Assembly: GCA_001296005.1 (NCBI GenBank)
Contig: LJHR01000009.1
Coordinates: 1 to 64,000 of the forward strand
Direction: 5' to 3'
DNA length: 64,000 bases
Origin: an alpha proteobacterium AAP38
GTDB lineage: Bacteria; Pseudomonadota; Alphaproteobacteria; Azospirillales; Azospirillaceae
Position numbers and translations under genes: made by a program. The notes under the pieces were generated by a model. That model was not told where the DNA came from. It did not search any database and saw only the letters and a list, made by a program, of their open reading frames with translations. Positions 41,073 through 50,774 of the stretch are shown here, in pieces (position 1 is the first letter of the stretch; every line of letters begins with the position of its first letter).

Positions 41073-42101
41073 ATGGGTTACAAGGTCGCTGTCGTTGGCG
41101 CCACGGGCAATGTCGGCCGGGAGATGCTGCAGACGCTGGCCGACCGGAACTTCCCGGTGGGCGAAATTGTGGCCCTGGCGTCGGAGCGCTCGGTCGGTCA
41201 GCAGGTGTCGTTCGGTGAGGATCAGGTCCTGAAGGTCCAGGATCTGGCCAAGTTCGACTTCTCCGGCACCGATTTCGTGCTGTCCTCTCCCGGTGCCAAG
41301 GTGTCGGCCCAGTTCGCGCCGCGTGCCGCCGCCGCCGGCGCCTGCGTCATCGACAATACCAGCCATTTCCGCATGGACCCCGATGTGCCGCTGGTCGTGC
41401 CGGAGGTCAATCCGCACCATCTGGCCGGCTGGCGCAAGAAGGGCATCATCGCCAATCCCAACTGCTCCACCATCCAGATGGTGGTGGCGCTGAAGCCGCT
41501 GCATGATCTGGCGAAGATCCGCCGCGTCGTCGTTTCCACCTACCAGTCGGTGTCGGGCGGCGGCAAGGAGGCGATGGACGAACTGTTCACCCAGACCCGC
41601 GCCATCTATGTCAATGATCCGGTGGAAAAGAAGAAGTTCACCAAGCAGATCGCTTTCAACGTCATCCCGCATATCGACAGCTTCATGGACGATGGCATGA
41701 CGAAGGAAGAGTGGAAGATGGTGGTGGAGACCAAGAAGATCCTTGACCCGTCCATCAAAGTGACGGCCACCGCCGTGCGCGTGCCGGTCTTCATCGGCCA
41801 CTCGGAATCGGTGAATATCGAGTTCGAGAACCCGATCACGGCGGACGAGGCCCGCAAGGCCCTGCGCGCCTTCCCCGGCATCTCCGTCGTCGATCACCGC
41901 CAGGACGAGGGCTATGTCACCCCGGTTGAAATCGCCGGCGAGGACAATGTCTTCATCAGCCGCATCCGCGAGGACAGCACCGTCGAGAACGGCCTGAACC
42001 TGTGGATCGTGGCCGACAACCTGCGCAAGGGCGCAGCGCTCAACGCGGTGCAGATCGCCGAAGTGATGATCCGCGACGGGCATATCGGCCCGGCGGATTG
42101 A
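41073..42101 (+). CDS. asd: Aspartate-semialdehyde dehydrogenase
   Basis: Asd reduces aspartyl phosphate to the semialdehyde, the branch point to lysine, diaminopimelate, threonine and methionine. The 342-residue protein has the NADP-binding VAVVGATGNVGREML, the catalytic Cys131 in ANPNCSTIQM, and the later Q-S-V-S-G-G-G-K-E substrate region. The ATG at 41073 gives the canonical N terminus MGYKVAVVG. It is a single gene with a MITE-like repeat unit after it. Confidence 0.96.
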   Translation: MGYKVAVVGATGNVGREMLQTLADRNFPVGEIVALASERSVGQQVSFGEDQVLKVQDLAKFDFSGTDFVLSSPGAKVSAQFAPRAAAAGACVIDNTSHFRMDPDVPLVVPEVNPHHLAGWRKKGIIANPNCSTIQMVVALKPLHDLAKIRRVVVSTYQSVSGGGKEAMDELFTQTRAIYVNDPVEKKKFTKQIAFNVIPHIDSFMDDGMTKEEWKMVVETKKILDPSIKVTATAVRVPVFIGHSESVNIEFENPITADEARKALRAFPGISVVDHRQDEGYVTPVEIAGEDNVFISRIREDSTVENGLNLWIVADNLRKGAALNAVQIAEVMIRDGHIGPAD

Positions 42102-42130
42102 TTGGCCGTTCGGATAAAAGCATTCCCACG

Positions 42131-42250
42131 CGTCATCCCGGCGGAAGCCGGGACCCAGGGGCCAAGCGCTCAACCTATCGGTATATTCGACCAAAGCGGT
42201 GTAAAACGTTGATCCTGCGGCTCTGGGTCCCGGCTTCCGCCGGGATGACG
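42131..42250. repeat. MITE-like 120-bp inverted-repeat unit
   Basis: The left arm at 42131-42163 starts CGTCATCCCGGCGGAAGCCG; the right arm at 42221-42250 is its reverse complement with a small mismatch at the inner end. It lies in the convergent gap between asd and the cobD-like gene. The size matches the unit at 14758-14879 to within 2 bp. Confidence 0.8.
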
Positions 42251-42283
42251 AAAGAGGGCGATTCTACATAAGCCTAACGCCCG

Positions 42284-43270
42284 TCACCCCGCCACAACCA
42301 GCCCCAGCCCCACCACCAGCCCCGCCGCGATCAGGGCGCTGATGGCGTACAGCGCCATGCCGGCGCGCAGGTCACGCGGGGTGGCGCGGGCGCGGCCATT
42401 GCCCAGCCAGGGTTCCTTGACCACCCGGTCGCCCTCCCGCCTTGGGCCCGCCACTGACAGGTCAAGAACGCCGGCAAAGGTGGCGATGGGCAGGGCGTCG
42501 GCCCCCATCGGATGGCCCTTGGCCCCGCGCAGATCGCGCAGGCCCGACGCCGCACGCGCACGCGGCACGAACGACGCCGCCAGCAGCAGGACCAGGGCCG
42601 CGATCAACGCCGCCGGAAACCCGACCCAAGAGGTCAGCCGCCGTGCCAGCGCGCCGAACCGCGCATGGCGCGGCGTATCATGGCCAATGATGCGCGCCGT
42701 CCCGTCCAGTGCGGCCCAGGCCAGCAGGCCCGCCAGCCCGAACAGGGCATAGAACAAAGCCGGCGCCACCACCCCATGCGTCAGGGCCCGCGCCGCCCCC
42801 TCCGCTCCGGCCCGCACGATCCCGTGATCATCCAGGCTCCATAGCTGCCGGTCGGTAAGCGGCCCCACGGCCTGGCGCGCCGCCTCCGTCTCGCCTGCTT
42901 CCAGCGCCGTCACGGTGCGTGCCATGGCGCCCCAGGGCAGGCGCAGGGTCAGACAGCGCACCAGGATGATCAGTTCCAGAAAGCCCCCCGCCGGCACATG
43001 CCTCACCAGCACCGACAGGCAGAACCCGACCAGCAGGCCCAACGTCAGCAGCAGCAGGGTGACCAGACTGCCGCGCGCGCCACGCACCCCATCCGTCCGG
43101 TCAATACGGTTCAGCCGCCGGTCGAACTGCACCACAGCGCGGGCCACCAGATCAGCCGGCCCCGGCAGAAACCGGCGCAACAAAGGGCTGTCACCGATAC
43201 AGGCATCGACGATCAGAGCAATAACCAGCAGCAGCAGGGTATCAACCCCACCGGAATAGGGCAGCAGCAT
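42284..43270 (-). CDS. CobD/CbiB-like protein (probable adenosylcobinamide-phosphate synthase)
   Basis: The 328-residue membrane protein resembles CobD/CbiB, which attaches aminopropanol to cobyric acid. It has an N-terminal hydrophobic VIALIVDACIGD, then the motif DRRLNRIDR, a hydrophobic core, and a segment ALDGTARIIGHDTPRHARFG resembling the family's N-T-A-D-S-M-I-G-Y/H block. It is more divergent than typical CobD and lacks the clear H-P-V motif after the first helix. No other cobalamin gene is in the window, so the role is tentative. Confidence 0.65.
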   Translation of the reverse strand: MLLPYSGGVDTLLLLVIALIVDACIGDSPLLRRFLPGPADLVARAVVQFDRRLNRIDRTDGVRGARGSLVTLLLLTLGLLVGFCLSVLVRHVPAGGFLELIILVRCLTLRLPWGAMARTVTALEAGETEAARQAVGPLTDRQLWSLDDHGIVRAGAEGAARALTHGVVAPALFYALFGLAGLLAWAALDGTARIIGHDTPRHARFGALARRLTSWVGFPAALIAALVLLLAASFVPRARAASGLRDLRGAKGHPMGADALPIATFAGVLDLSVAGPRREGDRVVKEPWLGNGRARATPRDLRAGMALYAISALIAAGLVVGLGLVVAG

Positions 43271-43362
43271 GGGGGCACATCCACGCGGGACAAAGGTGGG
43301 CCATGGTTAACCGGTGGCCCTGCGCCGCGGAAGCGGAAAATGGCCCTATCAGCCGCCTTTAC

Positions 43363-43488
43363 TGCCTCCCCGGCGAAGGCCGGGGGCCAGGGGGGGGCGT
43401 GAACACAACCTCCCTACGGGCGACATCAAAGCGACGGAAAGGTCAGATCGTTTGGCCCCTGGGTCCCGGCCTTCGCCGGGAAGGCGGA
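43363..43488. repeat. MITE-like 126-bp inverted-repeat unit, variant
   Basis: The left arm near 43363-43392 reads CTCCCCGGCGAAGGCCGGGG in its core; the right arm at 43454-43488 contains GGCCCCTGGGTCCCGGCCTT followed by CGCCGGG. The outer ends differ from the other units (GCCTCCCC in place of CGTCATCCC), so this is a diverged subtype. It lies between the cobD-like gene start and the hemY-like stop. Confidence 0.75.
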
Positions 43489-43516
43489 AATGCATGTGTA
43501 AAAGCCGGGTAAAGCC

Positions 43517-44809
43517 CTAAGCCTTACCCACCTTCGGCCAGGTAATCGTGTCCACCGCCCCGCATTCATCACAGACGGCATGCCAGTCGCTATGGCTGGT
43601 ACCGCAGCTGGTGCAGCGCCAGCGGGGATCGGCGGGGGCCGACATGGCCTGGTTCAGATAGGCCTGAACATCCGGCCCGTCCCCCTTCTCCGCCCGCGCC
43701 ACATCGGCCAGCCGGCGATAGGCGCGGGTGGTGGGGGCCAGTTCGCGGACCTTGTCCAGATGCGAGCGGGCCACGCCCCACAGCTTGGCATTGATCGCCG
43801 CTTCGGCCAGCGCGAAATGCGCGTCGGCCTGACCGGGCTTTAGCGCCACCAGCGCCTCATAGCGCTTGACCAGGGTCAGCGGGTTCTGATCCGCCGACGC
43901 CTCACCCCAAACCTTGGCCAGATCGGGGTGCGGTGATTGTCGCCAGGCCTGTTCCAGCACCTTCACGGCCTTGGAATGTTTTCCCGCCTTGGCCAGCAGC
44001 CGGGCCAGCAGGGCCGCTGCCGGCACGCGGGCCGGGTCCAGGTCGAACGCCGCCTGGGCCGATTGCAGGGCCTGATCGGGGCGGCCCGTCGCCATGGCCT
44101 TGCGCGCCTCCTCAATCAGAAGGGCGGCGCGGCGGTGGCCGGCATCATCCTTGGGCAGGGCCTTGACCTTCTGCGCCTTGACCAGGGCGGCATCGGCCTC
44201 CAGCCAGTTGCCGCCGCCCGCCTCCAGTTCCGCCAGCGCCTTGGCCGGCCAGTCGGCCTTGGGCCGCAGCTCCAGGGCACGGCGGGCATGATCAAGGGCC
44301 GCCGGACGGTCGCCCCGCTCCATGGCCTGGGTCAGCAAGGCACGCCGCGCCGCCAGCTCCGTCGCCGGCTTGCCCAGCATGGCCTTATAGGCGGTGGAGG
44401 CCGCCACTGCATCCCCGCGCAGTTCCGCCGCACGGGCCGATAGCGGCAGGGTCAGCGACGGTTCACGCAGCAGCTTTTCCGCCGCCTTGGCGGATTTGGT
44501 GGCGATGTCGGTATCACCCGCTGATGCCGCGACCCAGCCCTGGGCCAGGGCACGGAACCCGCCTTCGCGCCGTCTGGCATTGCGGCTGCGGCCAAAGGCG
44601 CCGGGACCATTGCGCAGGATGCGCCACAGCCGCCCGATGGTGGCGGCCATCCAGGCGGCCAGCAGCACCAGGATGGCGCCGATTCCCACCGGCATCTCGA
44701 TCACATGCTCCAGCCATTCAATGGTCACCCGGCCCGGACGCTGCGCCAGCCAGACGGCAGCGGCCACCAGAATGCCGATCTTCAGGAAGAATATCAGGGA
44801 TTTACGCAT
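43517..44809 (-). CDS. hemY: HemY-like protein of the heme operon
   Basis: The 430-residue protein has two N-terminal membrane spans (about 7-21 and 42-60) and a periplasm- or cytoplasm-facing TPR-like helical domain (for example LELRPKADWPAKALAELEAG and KAVKVLEQAWRQSPHPDLAK). It ends with a zinc-ribbon-like CTSCGTSHSDWHAVCDECG, two CxxC pairs. In many proteobacteria this protein is encoded with hemC and hemD; its exact role in tetrapyrrole metabolism is unresolved, and it is distinct from protoporphyrinogen oxidase HemY of Gram-positives. Its start overlaps the stop of the Mic60-like gene by one base. Confidence 0.88.
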   Translation of the reverse strand: MRKSLIFFLKIGILVAAAVWLAQRPGRVTIEWLEHVIEMPVGIGAILVLLAAWMAATIGRLWRILRNGPGAFGRSRNARRREGGFRALAQGWVAASAGDTDIATKSAKAAEKLLREPSLTLPLSARAAELRGDAVAASTAYKAMLGKPATELAARRALLTQAMERGDRPAALDHARRALELRPKADWPAKALAELEAGGGNWLEADAALVKAQKVKALPKDDAGHRRAALLIEEARKAMATGRPDQALQSAQAAFDLDPARVPAAALLARLLAKAGKHSKAVKVLEQAWRQSPHPDLAKVWGEASADQNPLTLVKRYEALVALKPGQADAHFALAEAAINAKLWGVARSHLDKVRELAPTTRAYRRLADVARAEKGDGPDVQAYLNQAMSAPADPRWRCTSCGTSHSDWHAVCDECGAVDTITWPKVGKA

Positions 44810-45993
44810 CAGCGGGCCTCCCCGTCCCTGGCCCCGTTATTGGCCCCGCTCCCGGCATCCGCCTTGCCCGGCCCCGCCATGCGGGCCAGCGACATGTCGG
44901 CCAGGGTGGCGGCGGCGGCTTCCGCCGCCATCCGCGCCTCGGCCAGTTTCAGCCATTCAGCGGCGGGACCCGCGGCATGGGCCGGCAGCTTCTCCATCTC
45001 CTCCACCGCGCGCGGCAGGTCATTGGCCAGCATCGCCGCCTCCGCCCGCGCCAGAACCGCATCGGCATTATCGCCCGCCACCTCGCCCGAGGCGCGGCGG
45101 AAGGTGATGATGCTGGTCAGGCGGCCCAGGACACGGTCGGTCCAATCCGCCCCCTCCCGGTCGCGGTCGGCGCGCAGGACGGCAGGCGCCAGCAGGCGGA
45201 ACTTCTCCCGCAGCTCGATATCCCCCGCAAGTCCGGTTTCCGCCGATGCCGACAGCGGCGCCAGCAGGTCCAGAAGCCCGGTGTCATTGGCGGCCAGCGC
45301 TTGCGCCGACCGCAATTCCCGCGCATAGGGGCGTCCGCCGCTCAACGCTGCCTGCAACTGCCCCACAGCAATGATCAGCGCCTCACCCACGGCCCCCATC
45401 TGCCGGCGGGTTTCCAGCATGGTCAGACGCGGGATCACCTCCGCCGACACTTCCTCCAGCGTCTGCACGCGGTGGGTCAGGGGGGCGAGGTCGACTGTCT
45501 CTGTCTTGCGGTCTTCCAGGGCCGCGATCCGGTCGGCCAGCGCCTCGGTGGCAGAGATATCGACCCCACCCTGCGGCCCCTGTTCCGCCGGCACCTGCAC
45601 CGTTTCGCGGGCAACAATGGTCGTGTCACCCGACAGGCGGCGTTCCAGCGCATCCTGACGCTTCGACAGGGTTTCCAGCGACGCGCGCAGGGCCTGTTGC
45701 TCCGTCTCCACTTCATTCAGACGCTGGGCCAGCGGCGACAGGTCGGCAGTGGCCGGCGGCGGCGCGGTCCAGTCGCGCCAGAAGCCATAACCCGACAGAC
45801 CCGCCGCACCCAGCGCCAGCAGCAAGGCCGTCCCGCCCAGCAGACCACCGCCGCCGCTGCGCCGGGCCGCCACCGGCGCCGGGTTCAGTTTCGGCGCAGC
45901 GGGCTTTGCCTCATGCTTCTGGGCATTGGACGCGATTTCGCGTTCCAGATCGGCCAGGCTGGGGCCCTTGCCCGTCTTGTCACTGTCGCTCAT
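44809..45993 (-). CDS. Mic60/mitofilin-like inner-membrane protein
   Basis: The 394-residue protein has a proline/alanine-rich cytoplasmic N terminus, one membrane span (about 49-70, GGLLGGTALLLALGAAGLSG), a coiled coil (about 85-125 and 160-195; LNEVETEQQALRASLETLSK) and a C-terminal mitofilin-type helical domain with ALADRIAALEDRK-like and ANDLPRAVEEMEKLPAHAAG segments. Alphaproteobacterial Mic60 is known to shape inner-membrane invaginations and is encoded between hemD and hemY, exactly as here. The domain order matches. Confidence 0.85.
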   Translation of the reverse strand: MSDSDKTGKGPSLADLEREIASNAQKHEAKPAAPKLNPAPVAARRSGGGGLLGGTALLLALGAAGLSGYGFWRDWTAPPPATADLSPLAQRLNEVETEQQALRASLETLSKRQDALERRLSGDTTIVARETVQVPAEQGPQGGVDISATEALADRIAALEDRKTETVDLAPLTHRVQTLEEVSAEVIPRLTMLETRRQMGAVGEALIIAVGQLQAALSGGRPYARELRSAQALAANDTGLLDLLAPLSASAETGLAGDIELREKFRLLAPAVLRADRDREGADWTDRVLGRLTSIITFRRASGEVAGDNADAVLARAEAAMLANDLPRAVEEMEKLPAHAAGPAAEWLKLAEARMAAEAAAATLADMSLARMAGPGKADAGSGANNGARDGEAR

Positions 45994-45996
45994 TCC

Positions 45997-46692
45997 TCAA
46001 CTCCCCTTCACCGCCGGCAGCAGGGCCAGCAGGCTGGCTGCATCGGGCTGCACCGCCACACGGGTCTCGCCGAAGCCGAACCCCTGGGCGGCGCGCGCAA
46101 CCGCAGCCGAAATGCACAGGGCCGTCAAACCGCCCGTGGGCGCTGACAACCCGGCCTTTTGTGCCAACCTAACAAACACGCTGGCCGTACGCGGCGAAAA
46201 AAGCGCCACATAGGCCACCTGTCCGTCACGCAGGGCCGTCACCGCCGCATCGGGCAGATCATCCACCGGCACGGCGCGATAGACGGTAATCCTTGTGACA
46301 ACAACGTCAGCGGGTGAAAGTTCCCCAGCCACATCCTCACCCGACAGGTGCAGGACCCTTGGCCCCCGGCCCGACAGCAGCCGCGACAGGGAGATGACAT
46401 CCCCACCGGCGGCATAAACCTCCCGGAAGCCCAGTTCCCTTGCCAGCGCCGCCGTGCGTTCCCCAACGGCATAGAGCGGCAAGGCACGCTCCGCACTGCG
46501 CGCGGCCAGTTCGCGCAGGCCATTGGCAGAGGTGACGGCAACAGCGTCAAAGCCCGTCAGGTCAAGGGGCGGTCCCGGCACGGGCTGGATGGTCAGAAGC
46601 GGGGCCATCACGGGCCGGTAACCCAGCGTCTTCAATGCCGCTTCCGTCTCCGCCGCTCCCGGTTCCGGCCTTGTGACCAGGACGCCCGTCAC
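45997..46692 (-). CDS. hemD: Uroporphyrinogen-III synthase
   Basis: HemD cyclises and inverts ring D of hydroxymethylbilane. The 231-residue protein has the two-domain fold with GVLVTRPEPGAAETEAALK, the VTSANGLRELA core, AVGERTAALARELGF and the closing AYVALFSPRTASVFV and ALCISAAVARAA strands. HemD sequences are poorly conserved, but position right after hemC, overlapping it by 4 bp, confirms the call. Confidence 0.92.
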   Translation of the reverse strand: MTGVLVTRPEPGAAETEAALKTLGYRPVMAPLLTIQPVPGPPLDLTGFDAVAVTSANGLRELAARSAERALPLYAVGERTAALARELGFREVYAAGGDVISLSRLLSGRGPRVLHLSGEDVAGELSPADVVVTRITVYRAVPVDDLPDAAVTALRDGQVAYVALFSPRTASVFVRLAQKAGLSAPTGGLTALCISAAVARAAQGFGFGETRVAVQPDAASLLALLPAVKGS

Positions 46693-47639
46693 ACCACCGG
46701 CCCGTCAGGGTTGATCCCGGCAAAGAAGGCGGCGGGCAGCTTGGATTTAAGCTCCTGCCCCGCATCGATACCCATGGCCAGGGCGTCGGCCTTGTTGCCA
46801 GCACGGCCCGTCATGAACCATTGCTGCCCATCAGGCCTGATGACCAGCGCCTTCAGCGACATGGCATCACCATTGATCAGGGCCAGCGCCGCGATGGGCG
46901 TGCGGCAGGAACCATCCAGGGTGGCCAGCACACCGCGTTCCGCCGTCACCCGCAATTCAGTTTCGGCACAGTTCAAGGCACGGACATAGGCATTGGTGCG
47001 ATCATCACCGATGCGCGTCTCGATCCCAATGGCACCCTGCGCCACTGCCGGCAGCATCTGTTCTTCCGACAGCACACCCGTGGCCTTGTCCACCAGACCC
47101 AGACGGTTCAACCCCGCCATGGCCAGAAGGGTGGCGTCGACCAGCCCTTCTTCCAGCTTGCGCAGACGCGTCTGCACATTGCCGCGCAGGGCGGCGATGC
47201 GCAGGTCGGGCCGGCGCATCAGGACGATGGCCTGCCGGCGCAGGCTGGCGGTACCGACCAGCGCGCCCTCCGGCAGCTCATCCAGACTGGCCGCCTTGGG
47301 GCTGAACCAGGCGTCGCGATGATCCTCACGCGGTAGGTAGCAGATGATATCCAGCCCGTCCGGCAGGGCCGTGGGCACATCCTTCATGGAATGCACCGCC
47401 AGATCGACAGAGCCATCCAGCAGGGCCTGCTCGATCTCCTTGGTGAACAGCCCCTTACCTCCCGCCGCACTCAAGGTGCGGTCCAGGATGCGGTCGCCTT
47501 CGGTCTTGAAGGTGACGATCTCGACCGCCCCCGCCTCCGCCAGTTCCGGGAAGGCGGCGGCCAGACGGTCGCGGGTTTCGTGGGCCTGCGCCAACGCCAA
47601 GGGGCTGCCGCGCGTGCCGATGCGGAGAAGGGCTGTCAT
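46689..47639 (-). CDS. hemC: Hydroxymethylbilane synthase (porphobilinogen deaminase)
   Basis: HemC links four porphobilinogens on a dipyrromethane cofactor. The 316-residue protein contains LRIGTRGSPLALAQAHETRD, VHSMKDVPTALPDG, ALVGTASLRRQA and the cofactor cysteine in LDGSCRTPIAAL. It leads the heme operon on the minus strand, after the GST gene, which lies 56 bp upstream. Confidence 0.97.
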   Translation of the reverse strand: MTALLRIGTRGSPLALAQAHETRDRLAAAFPELAEAGAVEIVTFKTEGDRILDRTLSAAGGKGLFTKEIEQALLDGSVDLAVHSMKDVPTALPDGLDIICYLPREDHRDAWFSPKAASLDELPEGALVGTASLRRQAIVLMRRPDLRIAALRGNVQTRLRKLEEGLVDATLLAMAGLNRLGLVDKATGVLSEEQMLPAVAQGAIGIETRIGDDRTNAYVRALNCAETELRVTAERGVLATLDGSCRTPIAALALINGDAMSLKALVIRPDGQQWFMTGRAGNKADALAMGIDAGQELKSKLPAAFFAGINPDGPVV

Positions 47640-47695
47640 ACCTTTCTCAATACCGCTTTCGGGGCTTCGGGGGAAGCGGCCCGATGAAAAGTTCG

Positions 47696-48319
47696 TTAAC
47701 CTTTATCCGCCGCCTGCGCCACCGCCCGCTGATAGGCCGGGCGGGCCTGGATGGCCGACAGGATGCGGGTGATATTGGGATGGGTGGCCGCCGTTACCCC
47801 GGCGCGCATCACGGCCACTTCCAGCGGGAAGCTCATCATGATGTCGGCGGCGCTGAATTCATCGCCAGCCAGCCAGGGGGAGCGACCAGCCTCCTTCTCC
47901 ACATAATCCAGATGCAGGTTTACCTGCTCCTTGACCATGCCCCGGATGGGCAGGGCCAGCAGGCCCATCTTGTCAGCGATCAGCTTCAGCAGAAGCTGCG
48001 GCATCAGCGAGCCTTCGGCATAATGCATCCAGTAGCGATAGCGCCAGTGGGCGTCGGGATTGTCGGCGGTGGGCGCCAAGTGCGGGCCATGATGGGCCAG
48101 CATATATTCGATGATCAGGCCGGTTTCCACCAGCACCTTGCCGTCCACCTCCACCATGGGCAGCTTGCCCAGCGGGTGCAGGTCACGCAGCGCCACGGGC
48201 GCGCGCATGGTCTTCTTGTTGCGGCGATGGCGCACGATCTCATACGGCACCCCCAGTTCCTCCAGCAGCCAGATGACGCGCAGCGACCGGGAGATATTCA
48301 GGTGGTGAACGCGGATCAT
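47696..48319 (-). CDS. Glutathione S-transferase
   Basis: This 207-residue protein has an N-terminal thioredoxin-like domain ([20 protein letters not shown], and [20 protein letters not shown] with the cis-proline and E-S/T pair replaced by E-T) and a C-terminal all-helical domain (residues 90-205). The opening with S-R-S-L-R-V-I-W suggests a serine/tyrosine-type or atypical catalytic residue. It lies upstream of hemC on the same strand and could be cotranscribed. The substrate is unknown. Confidence 0.9.
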   Translation of the reverse strand: MIRVHHLNISRSLRVIWLLEELGVPYEIVRHRRNKKTMRAPVALRDLHPLGKLPMVEVDGKVLVETGLIIEYMLAHHGPHLAPTADNPDAHWRYRYWMHYAEGSLMPQLLLKLIADKMGLLALPIRGMVKEQVNLHLDYVEKEAGRSPWLAGDEFSAADIMMSFPLEVAVMRAGVTAATHPNITRILSAIQARPAYQRAVAQAADKG

Positions 48320-48476
48320 GGCGGTGCCCTTCCGTGGAAACTATTCAGCGGGAATAGCACGGGCGTGCGGCTTGTCAATCAGGACGGGGGCAGCAGCGGC
48401 CATATTCGCCACCGCCATGGCTGCAATGTGCCGCCGCCCTTGCCGCCGCGTCTGCGGACGCTTAGGTTCTGCCCCC

Positions 48477-49547
48477 ATGAAAGTCCTTGGCATCGAAACC
48501 AGCTGTGATGAAACCGCCGCCGCCATTGTCGAAGATGATGGGGAGGGGCCGGGCCGCGTCCTGTCCAATGTGGTGTTGAGCCAGTTGGACGATCACCGCC
48601 CCTATGGCGGCGTGGTGCCGGAGATTGCGGCGCGTGCGCATCTCCAGCATCTGGACCGGCTGGTACGCGAGGCGCTGGAGCGTGCCGGGGTCGGCCTGTC
48701 CGATCTGGACGGCATTGCCGCCACCGCCGGGCCGGGCCTGATTGGCGGGGTGATGGTGGGGGTGATGACGGCCAAGGCCATGGCCGCCGTGACGGGCCTG
48801 CCCTTCATGGCCGTCAACCATCTGGAAGGCCACGCCCTGACGGCGCGTCTGACGCATGGGGTGAAATTCCCCTTCCTGCTGCTGCTGGTCTCGGGCGGGC
48901 ATTGTCAGTTGCTGGCGGTGGAAGGCGTGGGACGCTACCGCCGCCTGGGCACCACCATCGATGACGCGGTGGGCGAGGCGTTTGACAAATCCGCCAAGAT
49001 CATGGGCCTGGGCTATCCCGGCGGCCCGCTGATGGAAAAGGCAGCTTCAGGCGCGACCAATCCGGGTCGCTTCGACCTGCCCGTGCCCATGAAGGGCCGG
49101 CCCGATTGTGATTTCAGCTTTTCCGGGCTGAAGACCGCCGTGCGCCGGCATGTGGAAAATCTGGGTGGCACCCTGTCGGATGCCGACCGCGCCGATCTGG
49201 CCGCGTCCTTCCATCAGGCCGTGGGCGACAGCCTGATCGACCGCTGCACCAAGGCGCTGAAAGTTTTTAAGGCAGAGTTCCCGGAGGGCAAGACCCTGGT
49301 GGTGGCCGGCGGTGTCGCCGCCAATCAGGTGTTGCGCGCCCGCTTGACCGACCTGTGCCGCCGGCACCGGTTCGATTTCGTGGCCCCGCCGCTGGGCCTG
49401 TGTACCGACAATGGCGCCATGATCGCCTGGGCCGGTCTGGAACGGCTGCGCCTGGGCCTGACCGATGGCCTGGACTTCGCCCCCCGCCCGCGCTGGCCGC
49501 TGGACCCGAGTGCCAAGGCGGCACCCTTTGCGGGGGTGAAGGCGTAG
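48477..49547 (+). CDS. tsaD: tRNA N6-threonylcarbamoyladenosine transferase TsaD
   Basis: TsaD (with TsaB and TsaE) adds the threonylcarbamoyl group to A37 of tRNAs reading ANN codons. The 356-residue protein shows the ASKHA fold motifs [16 protein letters not shown], the metal ligands in [18 protein letters not shown], and [13 protein letters not shown]. The ATG at 48477 gives the canonical [12 protein letters not shown] start. It is divergent from the GST/heme operon, as often seen in alphaproteobacteria for hemC. Confidence 0.97.
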   Translation: MKVLGIETSCDETAAAIVEDDGEGPGRVLSNVVLSQLDDHRPYGGVVPEIAARAHLQHLDRLVREALERAGVGLSDLDGIAATAGPGLIGGVMVGVMTAKAMAAVTGLPFMAVNHLEGHALTARLTHGVKFPFLLLLVSGGHCQLLAVEGVGRYRRLGTTIDDAVGEAFDKSAKIMGLGYPGGPLMEKAASGATNPGRFDLPVPMKGRPDCDFSFSGLKTAVRRHVENLGGTLSDADRADLAASFHQAVGDSLIDRCTKALKVFKAEFPEGKTLVVAGGVAANQVLRARLTDLCRRHRFDFVAPPLGLCTDNGAMIAWAGLERLRLGLTDGLDFAPRPRWPLDPSAKAAPFAGVKA

Positions 49548-49549
49548 CG

Positions 49550-49622
49550 TGTCGCCTGCGGGCGTACCGCCCTTATGCGACCTACGGCGTTTCGTAGGTC
49601 GCATAAGCGAAGCGCATGCGAC
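49550..49622. repeat. Convergent-junction palindromic repeat, copy B
   Basis: TGTCGCCTGCGGGCGTACCG and TTATGCGACCTACGGCG face TTTCGTAGGTCGCATAAGCG and GCGCATGCGAC. It fills the gap between the tsaD and gpmA stop codons. It is 73 bp, slightly shorter than copies A and C. Confidence 0.85.
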
Positions 49623-49634
49623 GCCAAACCCACC

Positions 49635-50324
49635 TCAATCCAGGAAATACCGATCCAGCGCCTTCAGATCGGCGTCCAGCTCATAAACGATGGGCTTGCC
49701 GGTCGGGATTTCGAACTGGACGATTTCATCATCGCCCATGCCGGACAGGTACTTGACCAGACCGCGCAGGCTGTTGCCATGGGCGGCGACCAGCACACGC
49801 TTCCCCGCCTTCACCTGCGGGGCGATCACGTTGGTCCAGTAGGGCACCACGCGCGCCACGCAATCCTTCAGGCTTTCGGTGCGCGGCAGCTGTTCCTTGG
49901 ACAGGTCGGCATAGCGCGGGTCGGCGTCGGGCAGACGCTCATCATCTTCGGCCAGGACGGGCGGGGCGATGTCATAGGAGCGGCGCCAGATCTTGACCTG
50001 ATCGGCACCATGCTTGGCCGCCGTCTCGGTCTTGTTCAGGCCCTGCAGGCCGCCATAATGGCGCTCGTTCAGCTGCCAGCTCTTGAACTGCGGCACCCAG
50101 ATGCGGTCCATGGCTTCCAGCGCCAGGTTGCTGGTCTTGATGGCGCGCTTCAGGACCGACGTGTGGCAGATGTCGAAATCCAGGCCAGCCGCCTTCAGCT
50201 TGACGCCGGCCTGCCGTGCCTCCTCCACGCCCTGCGGCGACAGGTCCACATCGGTCCAGCCCGTGAACAGATCCAGCTGGTTCCACAGGCTCTGACCATG
50301 GCGGATCAGGACAAGCTTCGTCAT
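49635..50324 (-). CDS. gpmA: 2,3-bisphosphoglycerate-dependent phosphoglycerate mutase
   Basis: GpmA interconverts 3- and 2-phosphoglycerate. The protein of about 229 residues has the phosphohistidine motif [12 protein letters not shown], the [14 protein letters not shown] loop, and the second histidine region [18 protein letters not shown] chose [10 protein letters not shown] at 50324, because the typical N terminus starts there and AAGGGA lies 9 bases upstream; ATGs at 50345 and 50333 are alternatives. Confidence 0.95.
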   Translation of the reverse strand: MTKLVLIRHGQSLWNQLDLFTGWTDVDLSPQGVEEARQAGVKLKAAGLDFDICHTSVLKRAIKTSNLALEAMDRIWVPQFKSWQLNERHYGGLQGLNKTETAAKHGADQVKIWRRSYDIAPPVLAEDDERLPDADPRYADLSKEQLPRTESLKDCVARVVPYWTNVIAPQVKAGKRVLVAAHGNSLRGLVKYLSGMGDDEIVQFEIPTGKPIVYELDADLKALDRYFLD

Positions 50325-50534
50325 CTCCCACATTCCCTTATGCATGGCCCCGATACCGGGGCGTTATCGATGCTGGCCAGCGTCCTACCATATGGCACCC
50401 AATGGACCAAGGTCTGTTCCAGGGGGAACGGGTTAGGGGAGAAAGCGCTTACGGATCGATCTTCGAACAGATAAAGTATCTGGTCACGCCAACTTTGGTG
50501 CCAGCCAGTTTAATCGACACGGATGAGTGCCCGA

Positions 50535-50732
50535 ATGACAGATCAAAAAGCACTCGGGTCGGGCACTGTAGCGAAGGCAAAAGTGTCTGAGGTGACCCAC
50601 GACACGCAGAAACGCCAAGTACGACTTGGCCTGGAAATCATGGACCAGTATGCCGAAACATACGAAGTCCTTGAAGCTGTCGATCGGGTCATAGCGGAGC
50701 ATGAATGGGTTCTGAAGGAACTCGCCCGCTGA
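50535..50732 (+). CDS. Small hypothetical protein
   Basis: The 65-residue charged, helical protein (LGLEIMDQYAETYEVLEAVD is its centre) has no membrane span or signal. ATG at 50523 is an alternative start. No clear ribosome site precedes either. It resembles small alpha-helical proteins of unknown function; I cannot assign a family, and it could be a chance frame. Confidence 0.35.
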   Translation: MTDQKALGSGTVAKAKVSEVTHDTQKRQVRLGLEIMDQYAETYEVLEAVDRVIAEHEWVLKELAR

Positions 50733-50774
50733 AAAGCAACCGGAACCAGCCTATCCGACTGGCTCCGCAAACTC

